Shown here piece by piece: positions 9,576 to 16,860 of a stretch of DNA of 16,860 bases (position 1 is the stretch's first letter; every line of letters starts with the position of its first letter). The notes beneath the pieces are model-generated. The model saw only the letters and a program-made list of their open reading frames with translations, had not been told where the DNA came from and did not search any database. A program made the translations under genes and the position numbers. This DNA is from Dissophora ornata (Eukaryota > Mortierellomycota > Mortierellomycetes > Mortierellales > Mortierellaceae). Location of the stretch: the NCBI GenBank assembly GCA_025201705.1, contig MU617282.1, positions 1 to 16,860 of the forward strand. The letters are read 5' to 3'.

Positions 9576-9865
9576 AGAGAAAAGGACGAGGAAGGAGGGA
9601 TTGACACAGAGATAGCCCACATGTGTGCCTGAATAGCATGTGTCACGGCAGTAACGGAGTTATGAAGATTCCGAGAGAGTAGTGCTAGAGAGTGCTACTG
9701 CTGCTGCTCTGCTGCTGCTCTGATGCTGATGAATACGATTACATACAAACAATGCAGCTCTCGTCCATCTCTTGTTGTGCAACCCAGCTCATGGACCCGA
9801 ATCTGAACACTATCGCCATCGCCATCTCTATCGCCGTGCCTTCACACGACCGAGTGAGCACCTCA

Positions 9866-9924
9866 CCAATTGCCGCCGCTGCAAGGGGGTGTCAAGGGAT
9901 GTGTCGACTTCGGAGCCAATTGCC
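9866..9924. promoter_or_regulatory. Paired CCAATTGCC elements, 50 bp apart
   Basis: CCAATTGCC occurs at 9866-9874 and 9916-9924. CCAAT is the binding core of the fungal HAP/NF-Y complex, which controls respiratory and carbon-metabolism genes in other fungi. The pair lies about 570-620 bp from the acyltransferase start and about 810-870 bp from the kinase start, so which gene it serves is unclear. Function is inferred from motif and repetition only. Confidence 0.35.
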
Positions 9925-10193
9925 TTATTCAGACTTTGCCACAGCCACACGACGAGTGCGCATACGTGCGCGTGTGTGTGTGTGTGCCATTGTGTGTGGA
10001 TTTCTATATTCACACATTCCGATGGAGCTGACATGAAAGCACAGCATACCTCAGCTCAAGCAGACCCTCTTCTGTGAGCGATCGCGTGGCAGTGGTTGCG
10101 CACATGCGACCAGACAAAGGTTGCGCCACATAACATTTAGTGTTGTCTTGAACTATGAACCACGAATTTGTGGAGAACGTGGAAATGAGGGGA

Positions 10194-10275
10194 TGAGAGC
10201 GATAGAGAGGGAGAGAGGGAGAGAGGGAGACAGGGAGAGAAGAGAGAGAGAAAAGAAGAGAGAAAAGAGGGCGAG
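10194..10275. repeat. GA-rich simple repeat
   Basis: About 80 bases of almost pure purine made of GAGAGAGG-like units, decaying into GAAAAGA. It is in the divergent intergenic region, about 460-540 bp upstream of the kinase gene. Confidence 0.85.
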
Positions 10276-10732
10276 CAAACCCGCTTTGTATTCTGCGTTG
10301 AGCGGGAGGGATGCATCATGCAGTGTCATCCAGTAATCATCACTGAGCTGCTGCCCTGCCAGCACTGTCATTGTCTGCCCGATAAAGTGGACAAAGGCGT
10401 AAATTAATGCCTAACGCAAGAACATCAGGCATGCACGCATGCAGAGCACAGCACCGTCAGCAGCTGAAAGAAAGCACAGCGGATTCAAGTCCTCTGCCTC
10501 CTTGCCTGGGTGCCATGGCAGGCGGCCCATTCTCGCTGGGTTTTTATATTTTACATTTTACATTTTTATTTTTTTGCTGCCGCCTAATAGACTACATACT
10601 CTCTTGCCCCTTTATTTCGAATCTGCCAATTACACAGGGCTGCTCCAGCCCGACTGTTTTTATTTTGTTTCCTCTGCTTTTGATGTTCGATCTTTCGATT
10701 CCATCCTCAACCCCCCCATCCTCGCTCCATCA

Positions 10733-11835
10733 ATGTCTGCAGCTGTCCCTCAGCAGGTCCTCCTCCTCGTCGGACCCCCGGGATCCGGAAAGTCGACTTT
10801 TGCCAAGGCCCTGACAAAAGTCTTTCCTGTAATTTGCGCCTAGACTAGTACTTCATATCCACACCCTCGTCAAGGTCTATCCCGCCCCCGCCGCTGTCCC
10901 CCCCAACCCGACTCCTTGCCACCAACCTCACCAACTGACCTTCTCCCATCTTTGCTCTTGCTGCTTCATGCGCATCCATAATCAATATGTGCCTTGTTCC
11001 GTTCTAGGAATACGTCCGCATCAACCAGGACGACCTTGGTGACAGAGCGGCTTGCGAGGCCTTGACCATGAGTGCTCTCCAGGCCAACAACAGGACCCAG
11101 TCGGCCATCATCGACCGCTGCAACTTTGACCAGAAACAGCGCAAGGTCTGGGTCGACATTGCCAAGCAATTGGATGTTCCGGAGATCAATGTGATCATCA
11201 TGGATACAGAATTTTATGACTGCAAGAAGCGCATCCTTGCTCGCTCAGACCACCCGACCCAGGTTGAAGGCGCTAGAGGTGTTGATGTCCTTCACCAGTT
11301 TCTGGACATGATGACCCTGCCCACCTACTTTGAAGGCTTCTCCAAGATTATGCGACTCGCGCCCCAGTCCACTCCTGAGTACTCTGATGAGGCTGTCCTG
11401 GAGATCATGAAGCGATTGGAGAGCGTCGAAAAGCCAGAGAACCTTCAGGCACCCCGCTGGCAAAAGGAGGACAATTATTTCAAGACCCAGTACCATCGCG
11501 ACGAGGAGGCGTATCGCGCCCGCAAAGCTGCCCAGTATCAGCAGCAGAACCAACTCAAGGGATCGCATGCTAACAAAGGTTTAGAGGTTGACAGTGAGGG
11601 CTTTGCCGTGAAAAAGCGTGTTGGTCAGAAGGAGGAGCCTTCGGCCCCTGCTCCTGTCCGTCCCCCATTGTTTGGTGCGGCTGGAGGAGGATGGAGGGCC
11701 CGTATGGCAGCAAAGGAGCTACAGCAACAGCAGGAGCCAAAGAAGTTTGGCCCCACTCTCCACGAGATTCCCAAACCCGCTGTCGCGAACCCCTTTGATC
11801 TCTTGGGCAAAACTGAGGGCGATGACGACGAGTAA
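10733..11835 (+). CDS. P-loop kinase, polynucleotide-kinase-like (AAA_33 type), with disordered tail
   Basis: Exons are 10733-10828 and 11008-11835 (phase 0; donor GTAATT, acceptor TTCTAG), giving 307 residues. The Walker A motif GPPGSGKST is at 14-22. RINQDDLG (36-43) and SAIIDRCN (64-71) follow, the usual order in small nucleic-acid or nucleotide kinases related to the PNKP/Trl1 kinase and the kinase-like part of some aprataxin-type proteins. Unlike PNKP there is no phosphatase or FHA domain, and no HIT domain as in aprataxin. From about residue 180 the protein becomes hydrophilic, with Gln-rich, Pro-rich (about 240-255) and acidic parts, and it ends with NPFDLLG (293-299) and an acidic tip. 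The substrate cannot be told from sequence; 5'-OH polynucleotide kinase activity is possible. The start codon is the first Met before the P-loop and follows a C-rich leader. Confidence 0.85.
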
Positions 11836-12149
11836 CATGACCCTTGTTATCAGTCTCTTGTGTTTTTTTTTAGCGTCACAAGCAACAACTGACGACTGAA
11901 GAAGTGCATGCTGCGAGATGCAAGATTGAAAGCACTTGACCGTGTCGTAATCTTGCAAATGGAATGAGCGCGTGCCAGGATATCGCTATCTGATGCATCA
12001 TCAACACAGCCATCCGCTTCTTTTGTGCTTCTTTTTTTTGATGTTGTTCGCTGTGCTCTTAAATCTTACACTCTCTCTCTCCTTACATCTCCCTCGTAGT
12101 ATTCATAGTTTTTGTGCTCGGCTTGACTTATTTATGCTGTAATAAACAC
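11836..12149. other. Convergent 3' region between kinase and F-box genes
   Basis: 314 bp of 3' flank shared by two convergent genes. No gene is seen. It contains T-rich stretches (11865-11872 and about 12030-12039), a CT run (about 12071-12082) and, at its right end, AATAAA on the plus strand (12141-12146). On the minus strand only a near-consensus TAAATAAG is present (revcomp of about 12127-12134). Confidence 0.7.
12141..12146 (+). terminator. Candidate poly(A) signal of the kinase gene
   Basis: AATAAA lies 306 bases past the kinase stop codon and is the first canonical signal. It ends three bases before the last codon position of the convergent F-box gene, so cleavage 10-30 bases downstream would fall inside that gene's coding sequence. 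Confidence 0.5.
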
Positions 12150-13673
12150 TCAATTGCTCTCAACATGCCAGTGCCGCCAGCGGCCAAGTGGACTCAGCGC
12201 CTTGCGGAGTGGCACCCCTTGCGACTGCAACCACTCGATAGTGTCCTCATTGACAAACCGCAAGCCTCGAATGATGAGCAGCTCTAGCTGCCTGCAGCCT
12301 GCCAACGCTCGCACACCCCCGTCCGCCAGATCGTAACAGTTTTTGAGCGACAGCACCTTCAACAGCGGACAAAAGGACGTTGAAGACTTTGCAAGGCTTC
12401 GACCCAATGTTTGGTCCACATCCATGTCTGCCTCCTCACTCGATCCAGAATCCTCTTGCACCCCTGGACTCTTTGCCCCAAAGCCAATGGCCACTAAGGA
12501 TGCTGCCGTCAACTCGTAGCACTGGTCCAAACGCAACTCCTGTAGAGAAGGCGAACGCTTCAGTATTTCGATGAGTTCAGAGTCGTGAACCCTCGTGTGT
12601 ATCAGATTGAGTTTTCTGTAGGGTAGACTTTGCAAGAAGATAGACCCAGGAGCAATCGGCGGAGCTAGGGGCGTAAAGTCCTGCAAGCCCACACATCCTT
12701 CGAGACTCAGATCTTGTAGACAAGGTGCGAGCTGGAGAATCCCTGTGAGATCGCAGAGCTGTGAACAGTCCTTTAGATCCAGGTGGGTTATATGTTCCCA
12801 CGACGACGACGAGTATGAGATGCCCTGTAGTAAGGTCACATCAGATCTCGAAGATGAAATAGTAGTGAGGCGCTTGAGTATCGAGTTCCTTATTGAAAGA
12901 TTCTGCAGGGCGTCAAAAGTTTGGAGTGTATTCCACATCTCCTCCATGGTGGTCTCTCCATCCCAGTCCTCGATAGTGAGCACGTGGATGCCATGTGCCA
13001 ATCTTTCTTGGGAAGATAATCGGGTGACAAATGCATGAAATGAGTCCTCAATATCGGACCACGACCGCAATCCTGTTGATAGGTCCTTCTTTGTGTGGGA
13101 TGTCATGCTTAATTTTCCAGGAAAGGGCTCCATTGGCAACGAGTCAAAATTGTTGGGCAAATTGGCGGTGATCGTCAACGACGGCTGGACAACGAGACCT
13201 CCATCCCGCATAAAGTCTCCGCCAAACGAGCGGTCCCTTGACGGCAGTGCCAGCATGGACGCCGCCCAGGACTGTCGGTGAACAACGACATTAGCGTCCG
13301 AACTGTGGTAAAAGAGCGGGTTGGATGAGACCTCCTTTGAGCGCAGACTAGTAGACGTGGAACGGGATCCTGAGGCATGGCCAATTTTGAAACAGCGTTG
13401 CTTCGAAAAGGCAATCTCATGCCAGAACACGGGTTCCAGCACCAAGGCGTTGGTGAGTGAGGATACAAGTCGGAATTGCAGCAGTTCCTGCTCTGATGGG
13501 ATGTGCTGCACCACCTGCAGCTGAATTTCGATGGGCAAGTCCTTGAATCGGAACTGCACAGCATTCTTATCGATATGTTGAGCCGCGTTGGGCAGCCCTG
13601 GTGATGTGGGGTTGTCCTGGCGTTGGTCGAAGCACTGCTCTTGGTGCTGGCTCCAGTGGTCTTCCTCGTTCAT
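12150..13673 (-). CDS. F-box/leucine-rich-repeat protein
   Basis: Single-exon gene of 507 residues. An F-box is visible at about 43-90, opening with FRFKDLPIEIQLQVVQHI. F-boxes bind Skp1 and place the protein in an SCF ubiquitin ligase as substrate receptor. Leucine-rich repeats run from about 230 to 490, with units such as ITHLDLKDCSQL (295-306), LQDLSLEGCVGL (319-330), LQELRLDQCYEL (377-388) and LKVLSLKNCYDL (438-449); this cysteine-containing pattern is that of the Amn1/Grr1/FBXL class. An acidic, Ser-rich insert (about 405-420) splits the repeats. The start chosen (13673) lies just before the hydrophilic lead into the F-box. The frame stays open 75 codons further upstream to 13898, but that stretch resembles T-rich leader DNA. 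The substrate is unknown, and the specific orthologue cannot be named. Confidence 0.88.
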   Translation of the reverse strand: MNEEDHWSQHQEQCFDQRQDNPTSPGLPNAAQHIDKNAVQFRFKDLPIEIQLQVVQHIPSEQELLQFRLVSSLTNALVLEPVFWHEIAFSKQRCFKIGHASGSRSTSTSLRSKEVSSNPLFYHSSDANVVVHRQSWAASMLALPSRDRSFGGDFMRDGGLVVQPSLTITANLPNNFDSLPMEPFPGKLSMTSHTKKDLSTGLRSWSDIEDSFHAFVTRLSSQERLAHGIHVLTIEDWDGETTMEEMWNTLQTFDALQNLSIRNSILKRLTTISSSRSDVTLLQGISYSSSSWEHITHLDLKDCSQLCDLTGILQLAPCLQDLSLEGCVGLQDFTPLAPPIAPGSIFLQSLPYRKLNLIHTRVHDSELIEILKRSPSLQELRLDQCYELTAASLVAIGFGAKSPGVQEDSGSSEEADMDVDQTLGRSLAKSSTSFCPLLKVLSLKNCYDLADGGVRALAGCRQLELLIIRGLRFVNEDTIEWLQSQGVPLRKALSPLGRWRHWHVESN

Positions 13674-14340
13674 GATATCGGGCAACAGTTGGTGGGATAA
13701 ATGAAGGACAAAACGAAATTCAAAAAACAAAGACAGAAATGGGCCTGGTCTGGTCCAACACGTGCCCTTGGAGGAATGTGGCACCAACCTCGCGCGTGAA
13801 CGCTTTCTTTCGTTGAGATAGAACGCCTGTCGCGCTTTTAGTTCACACAGCAAACACCAAGACGCGTGGATCTTGAAAAGCAAGGAGCCAACGCCCAAAC
13901 CAGGCCTTCGTGTCTGCTGCTGTCCATCAGACCATCAGAACAGTTGTTTGCCGAAAAATGTTCTAAAACCTGTGTTCACCAATTTAGGCCATCCCGTGGC
14001 CCAACATTGTCGGCGTGCTTCGGCACTGAATCTGCCACACTCACTCCCTCACAAGAACACTCTCCATTGCTCCGAGCCCCCCGCATCGCACAGTCGCGCG
14101 CTGTTGTTTTCTAATGTCTTTTTATTACACAAATCGATATCATTTCACGTTGGAATCAGGCGGGAAGAGAGAGAGAGAGAGAAAAAAAATGTAAAATGAA
14201 AAGAGTCTCCTCAGGCACTGGCCGATAGAAACTCTCAAACATTGCTGCCCAGACCCTTTTCGTGACCGATTTTCCTTTTGATGCACCGTTGTTTCTAATG
14301 TCGGTTATCGCCATGCACTAATTGATCCTAGTAAGAGGCT
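13674..14340. other. Upstream region of the F-box gene and 3' flank of COX7A
   Basis: 667 bp without a supported gene. The left part is the leader and promoter of the F-box gene (A/T-rich around 13700-13740). The right part is the 3' flank of the COX7A gene, with its poly(A) signal at 14121-14126 and a GA repeat running into A8 (about 14165-14188). Overlapping open frames at 13866-14199 are low-complexity and show no recognisable domain. Confidence 0.65.
14121..14126 (-). terminator. Poly(A) signal of the COX7A gene
   Basis: TTTATT on the plus strand gives AATAAA on the minus strand, about 215 bases past the COX7A stop codon. Confidence 0.55.
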
Positions 14341-14937
14341 TTAGTTCTTGACACCCTGTACAAGTAGAAATGGAAAAAAAATACGTTAGAAAATCACTGT
14401 AAATCTATGCCATTCGACGAGTCTGCCCGCTGCAGGAACGGAAAAACTTACTCTGGCCATCTTGGTGGCTCCGTACAAGCTGCCAATAAGACCAACAGTC
14501 ATCAATCCAGCAAAGGCGGTCATGATGAACTTGTCACCACCCTTCTTGAGGTAGATTGGGACGTTAGTGTTGGTCTAATAAACAATGGAATAAAAAAAAA
14601 CAATTCGCCCCCGACGCGGTTAGTACTTGTTCCCGGGACAAAACATGCAAATCGTTGTAGCGCCGCATATGTGTGTCTGCAGTTGATATATCGAATGCTG
14701 AGCTCTTCAAAAGAGGTTGCATTTGTGCTGTAATCCATCGAAACGGAATCCAGTCCAATTTGACATCGTAGCTCAATCACTCGTTCGGAATTGTTTATTT
14801 TTTTTTCCCCGCTATTCGCCATGTCGGTTTTTTCATGTTGCTTGGCTAGAGCGCAGAATTTAGGGATGGGATGGGAAATGTACCTGGTAAAGACGCTGAA
14901 GGTGAGGGACGGGGTTGGGGCGGTTGATGAGGGACAT
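14341..14937 (-). CDS. COX7A: Cytochrome c oxidase subunit VIIa
   Basis: Exons are 14937-14884, 14574-14452 and 14355-14341, all joined in phase 0 with GT-AG introns (309 and 96 bp), giving 63 residues. The protein starts MSLINRPNPVPHLQRLYQ, continues with the matrix-side stretch NVPIYLKKGGDKF (22-34), one hydrophobic membrane segment (about 35-54) and a short tail MARGVKN. Size, single transmembrane helix and the VPIYLKKGGDK stretch match the small nuclear-encoded complex IV subunit VIIa (yeast Cox7) of the inner mitochondrial membrane. The last exon encodes only GVKN and the stop. Reading through intron 2 would replace this with a 21-residue tail. The gene was too fragmented to appear as one long open frame; the three exons were assembled from splice signals. 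Divergent from the uL23 gene. Confidence 0.82.
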
Positions 14938-15159
14938 GATTGATGGCTGTGTCAGTCTGGGTGTATAGAGAGAGAGGGGGGAGATGGAACGAATCAAGCA
15001 AAATAATACCGGAGCAAAGGCACCCCCGGAAGAGTGAAGATTGACACGTCATTTGAAAGCTATATCACGTGATACATATTGCAAATTTGCGTGCGTTTTA
15101 GTGGGTCTGTGGCTGCAGCGTAGTGAAATCTTCCTCTTTTCTCTAATATCCAAACGAAG
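14938..15159. promoter_or_regulatory. Shared divergent promoter of COX7A and uL23
   Basis: Only 222 bp separate the two proposed start codons. Within it are TGACACGTCA (15042-15051), the palindrome ATCACGTGAT (15064-15073) and, before the uL23 start, the pyrimidine stretch CTTCCTCTTTTCTCT (15130-15144), as often seen at ribosomal-protein gene start sites. Depends on the uL23 first exon being placed correctly. Confidence 0.6.
15064..15073. promoter_or_regulatory. TCACGTGA palindrome (Cbf1-type E-box)
   Basis: ATCACGTGAT is a perfect 10-bp palindrome around CACGTG. It matches the site of bHLH factors of the Cbf1 type; Cbf1 is a regulator of ribosomal-protein and respiratory genes in Candida albicans. 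It lies 127 bp from the COX7A start and 87 bp from the proposed uL23 start. Confidence 0.5.
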
Positions 15160-16610
15160 ATGACCAAAGGTGATTAGAGGGAGGGAATGGATCGACATTG
15201 ATGCATCCAATGCCGCCATCGACCCATCGATCATACAGCATACAGGATACCGCGCCTTTCGACATGTTCTCACACATACATCTCAAGGGCTTCCTCGGCA
15301 GACAGCATCAGCAACCCCTCGACTCCAATATATCACTCCCATGACCTCTGACTCCATGTAGCATCATGTCAACTTTGAATCGGGATCTGATGCAGTGGAA
15401 GCGAGAAAAAAAAATACAATAGGAAGACAAAGACGAGATACCTCAGGGATGCATGTGGCTGCTCAAATCTCGGGAGTGTCAGCTCTCGCCTGCTTTGAGA
15501 GTCATCGCAGGAACCAAGTTGCATCTAGGAACTCTGATTCAGCATTAGCCACTCGACACCAGCACAATTTCAATCAGGAGAAAGCTTTGAAATCGCTGTA
15601 TCGCTTAGCTTGCACGAAACCAAAATCAGCTTCCCTCAGCGACAGCATCTTGAACTTTTGTAAAAAACAGGAAAAAGGACTCTGCCAACAGGAAAAAAAA
15701 ATCAGTCGATCAAAAAAAAGATCTCGTTCGCAACAGAGACTGATCTCGACCTTCCGCATCCTGAACTTTAGTAGCTGCTTCGGATAAGAACAAGGCTCTC
15801 GCCGCCAAGAAGGCTGCCTTGAAGGGTGTCAACGGCCAGAAGGCTCGCAAGATCCGCACCTCGGCCACCTTCAACCGCCCCAAGACCCTCAAGCTTGCTC
15901 GCAACCCCAAGTATGCCCGCAAGGCTATTCCCCACGTCCCCCGTTTGGATCAGTACAAGGTCTTGAAGTCTCCTCTCAACACTGAGTCGGCCATGAAGAA
16001 GATTGAGGAGAACAACACCTTGGTTTTCCTCGTTGATGTCAAGGCCAACAAGCGTCAGATCAAGGATGCCTTGAAGAAGATGTACGATGTTACCGCCCTC
16101 AAGGTCAACACCCTCATCCGGTAAGTCATCGACATCTTGCTCCCTGGTTCCTTATGTTCATATAATGTGTTTTCACCGTCGAACTGGAAAAAGAAGAGAA
16201 CAGTCATCAGCAAAGCGACAAACACAGAGATGAAGCAGCACGTCTTCAGGGTGACATTGGATTACACGTTGTGCAAGTCACAGCGAAAGGACGAGGAGAA
16301 TGGCTCCTGAATCCATGTCTTTCAAACAACTGCAGTCAACACAGGATGATCAATGGGCGACCCAGTTCTACTCGAGTACAATGGCTGCAGAGATATCATT
16401 TCAGCCTGACCCCCCAGCAATCACCTTGGGATCGATATTTTCGGGCTTTTCTTATTGTGATCATTGCGTTGCAACCGTGTCATTTTAACTGACCAATGCC
16501 ACCCTCTTCACTATCGACTTCTTAGCCCCGATGGCAACAAGAAGGCCTACATCAAGCTCACCGCTGACGTCGATGCCCTCGATGTCGCCAACAAGATTGG
16601 ATTCATCTAA
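15160..16610 (+). CDS. RPL25: 60S ribosomal protein uL23 (RPL23A / RPL25)
   Basis: Exons are 15160-15169 (proposed), 15775-16120 and 16526-16610, giving 146 residues. The last two exons are certain: the protein runs from a basic lead through [15 protein letters not shown] (28-42), [13 protein letters not shown] (59-71) and [19 protein letters not shown] (85-103) to the classic end VANKIGFI. uL23 binds 25S rRNA near the polypeptide exit tunnel and docks the signal recognition particle and chaperones. Exon 2/3 splicing rebuilds [10 protein letters not shown] (CG|C = Arg119). The first exon is the weak point: phase requires an ATG exon ending one base into a codon, and ATGACCAAAG followed by GTGATT, 16 bases after a pyrimidine tract, is the only fit I found, giving MTKAASDKNK. 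Its donor is not consensus. Length agrees with yeast Rpl25 (142). Confidence 0.88.
15170..15774 (+). other. Intron 1 of the uL23 gene (605 bp, proposed)
   Basis: Proposed donor GTGATT (weak). The 3' end reads TTTAGTAG, a tandem NAGNAG acceptor. Splicing at 15771 or 15774 keeps the frame and differs by one residue. The open frame 15395-15787 lies mostly inside this intron and has no recognisable domain. Long first introns are common in fungal ribosomal-protein genes. I saw no convincing snoRNA. Confidence 0.55.
16121..16525 (+). other. Intron 2 of the uL23 gene (405 bp)
   Basis: Donor GTAAGT, acceptor CTTCTTAG, phase 2; splicing restores a highly conserved C-terminal segment. Two short overlapping open frames inside are not credible genes. 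A degenerate ATGATCA (about 16347) and a CCTGA (about 16407) about 60 bases apart loosely resemble C and D boxes, but no terminal stem supports a snoRNA. Confidence 0.9.
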
Positions 16611-16618
16611 ATGTTTTC

Positions 16619-16624
16619 AATAAA
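16619..16624 (+). terminator. Poly(A) signal of the uL23 gene
   Basis: AATAAA starts nine bases after the uL23 stop codon and is followed by T-rich sequence. Such a very short 3' UTR is typical of highly expressed fungal genes. Confidence 0.75.
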
Positions 16625-16860
16625 TCTTTTTCCTGTGCGCGCGACGTTTTCCGTGTTGGCACTTTGAAATTACCAAAGATTTTTTTTTTTCATCTTTTGA
16701 ACTCTACTGGTTTTCTCCTTTTCTCTCTCTTCTCTCTCTCTCTTTTTTATTCACTCGTGATGAAGTTGTTGTTGGTACATGGAAGAATGAAAATGTTGAT
16801 ACAGAGTATGTAGTGGATGACAGTGTGAATTGGTTACTGTACAAGAAGAAATGCCAAAAA
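16625..16860. other. Downstream flank of uL23
   Basis: Untranslated flank with T10 (about 16681-16690) and CT runs (about 16716-16745). No gene is seen before the window ends. Confidence 0.6.

Larger units (their letters stand above)
9299..10732. other. Divergent intergenic region: acyltransferase (left) and P-loop kinase (right)
   Basis: No gene is supported in 1.4 kb. It should hold both promoters. Seen in it: GTGGAGA-type repeats (about 9500-9575) close to the acyltransferase start, CTG repeats (about 9698-9722), two copies of CCAATTGCC exactly 50 bp apart (9866 and 9916), a TG repeat (about 9971-9986), a purine-rich GA tract (about 10194-10275), a paired GCATGC (10429-10442), an A/T-rich stretch (about 10540-10575) and a CCAAT box (10626-10630) about 100 bp before the kinase start. 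Open frames here are driven by these repeats and show no family resemblance. Confidence 0.65.

Noticed and set aside
9692..10036. 114-residue plus-strand open frame in the divergent intergenic region
   Set aside because: It is built from CTG, GCCATC and TG repeats and has no domain or splice context.
10080..10180. Possible tRNA or small RNA in the divergent intergenic region
   Set aside because: Short hairpins such as GGTTGCGC/GCGACC are present, but there is no A box, B box or cloverleaf.
13674..13898. 75-codon upstream extension of the F-box protein
   Set aside because: The frame is open, but the stretch is Phe/Leu-rich in a way expected of T-rich leader DNA. The downstream Met is followed by a hydrophilic lead into the F-box. 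A longer isoform is not excluded.
15395..15787. 130-residue open frame before uL23 exon 2
   Set aside because: It is in a different frame from uL23, lies almost wholly within the proposed intron and resembles no family.
16220..16412. snoRNA in uL23 intron 2
   Set aside because: The candidate C and D boxes deviate from consensus and no terminal stem pairs around them.
1..16860. Mobile elements or horizontally acquired cassette
   Set aside because: There are no terminal repeats, transposase, reverse transcriptase or integrase motifs, and all six genes are typical fungal families with similar introns.

Overview
The window looks like nuclear DNA of an early-diverging fungus, probably a Mortierella-type mould (Mortierellomycota). 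The evidence is short GT-AG introns, AATAAA poly(A) signals, low-complexity pyrimidine/purine tracts and the sequence style of the encoded ribosomal and RNA-binding proteins; the phylum is an inference. Six protein-coding genes can be modelled. Five contain introns, and all splice models keep the frame. No tRNA, rRNA, transposon or CRISPR array was seen.

Layout, left to right. (1) 307-5303, minus strand: a five-exon, 1427-residue JSN1/Puf-type RNA-binding protein with a long disordered head, two RRMs, a degenerate PUF domain and a polyglutamine tail. (2) 5304-6418: its upstream region, then the 3' flank of the next gene. (3) 6419-9298, minus: a two-exon carnitine O-acyltransferase of 860 residues with an unusual C-terminal extension of about 210 residues. 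(4) 9299-10732: a 1.4-kb divergent intergenic region. (5) 10733-11835, plus: a two-exon P-loop kinase of the polynucleotide-kinase-like type. (6) 12150-13673, minus: an intronless F-box/leucine-rich-repeat protein convergent with the kinase gene; the only canonical plus-strand poly(A) signal lies just before its stop codon. (7) 14341-14937, minus: cytochrome c oxidase subunit VIIa (63 residues, three exons, the last of 15 bases). (8) 15160-16610, plus: ribosomal protein uL23 (RPL23A/RPL25), with a proposed 10-base first coding exon and two long introns.

The genes are independent eukaryotic units. The most suggestive arrangement is the head-to-head pair COX7A/uL23, which shares only 222 bp between start codons; that interval carries a TCACGTGA palindrome, so a mitochondrial respiratory subunit and a cytosolic ribosomal protein may share a promoter. 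A second theme is dense R-x-R-x-x-S/T motifs, the AGC-kinase consensus: five in the disordered head of the Puf protein and three in the tail of the acyltransferase. I found no clearly new multi-gene system. The odd features are gene-level: tail extensions, tiny exons, a tandem NAGNAG acceptor, a convergent 3' overlap and several repeats in leader or promoter DNA.
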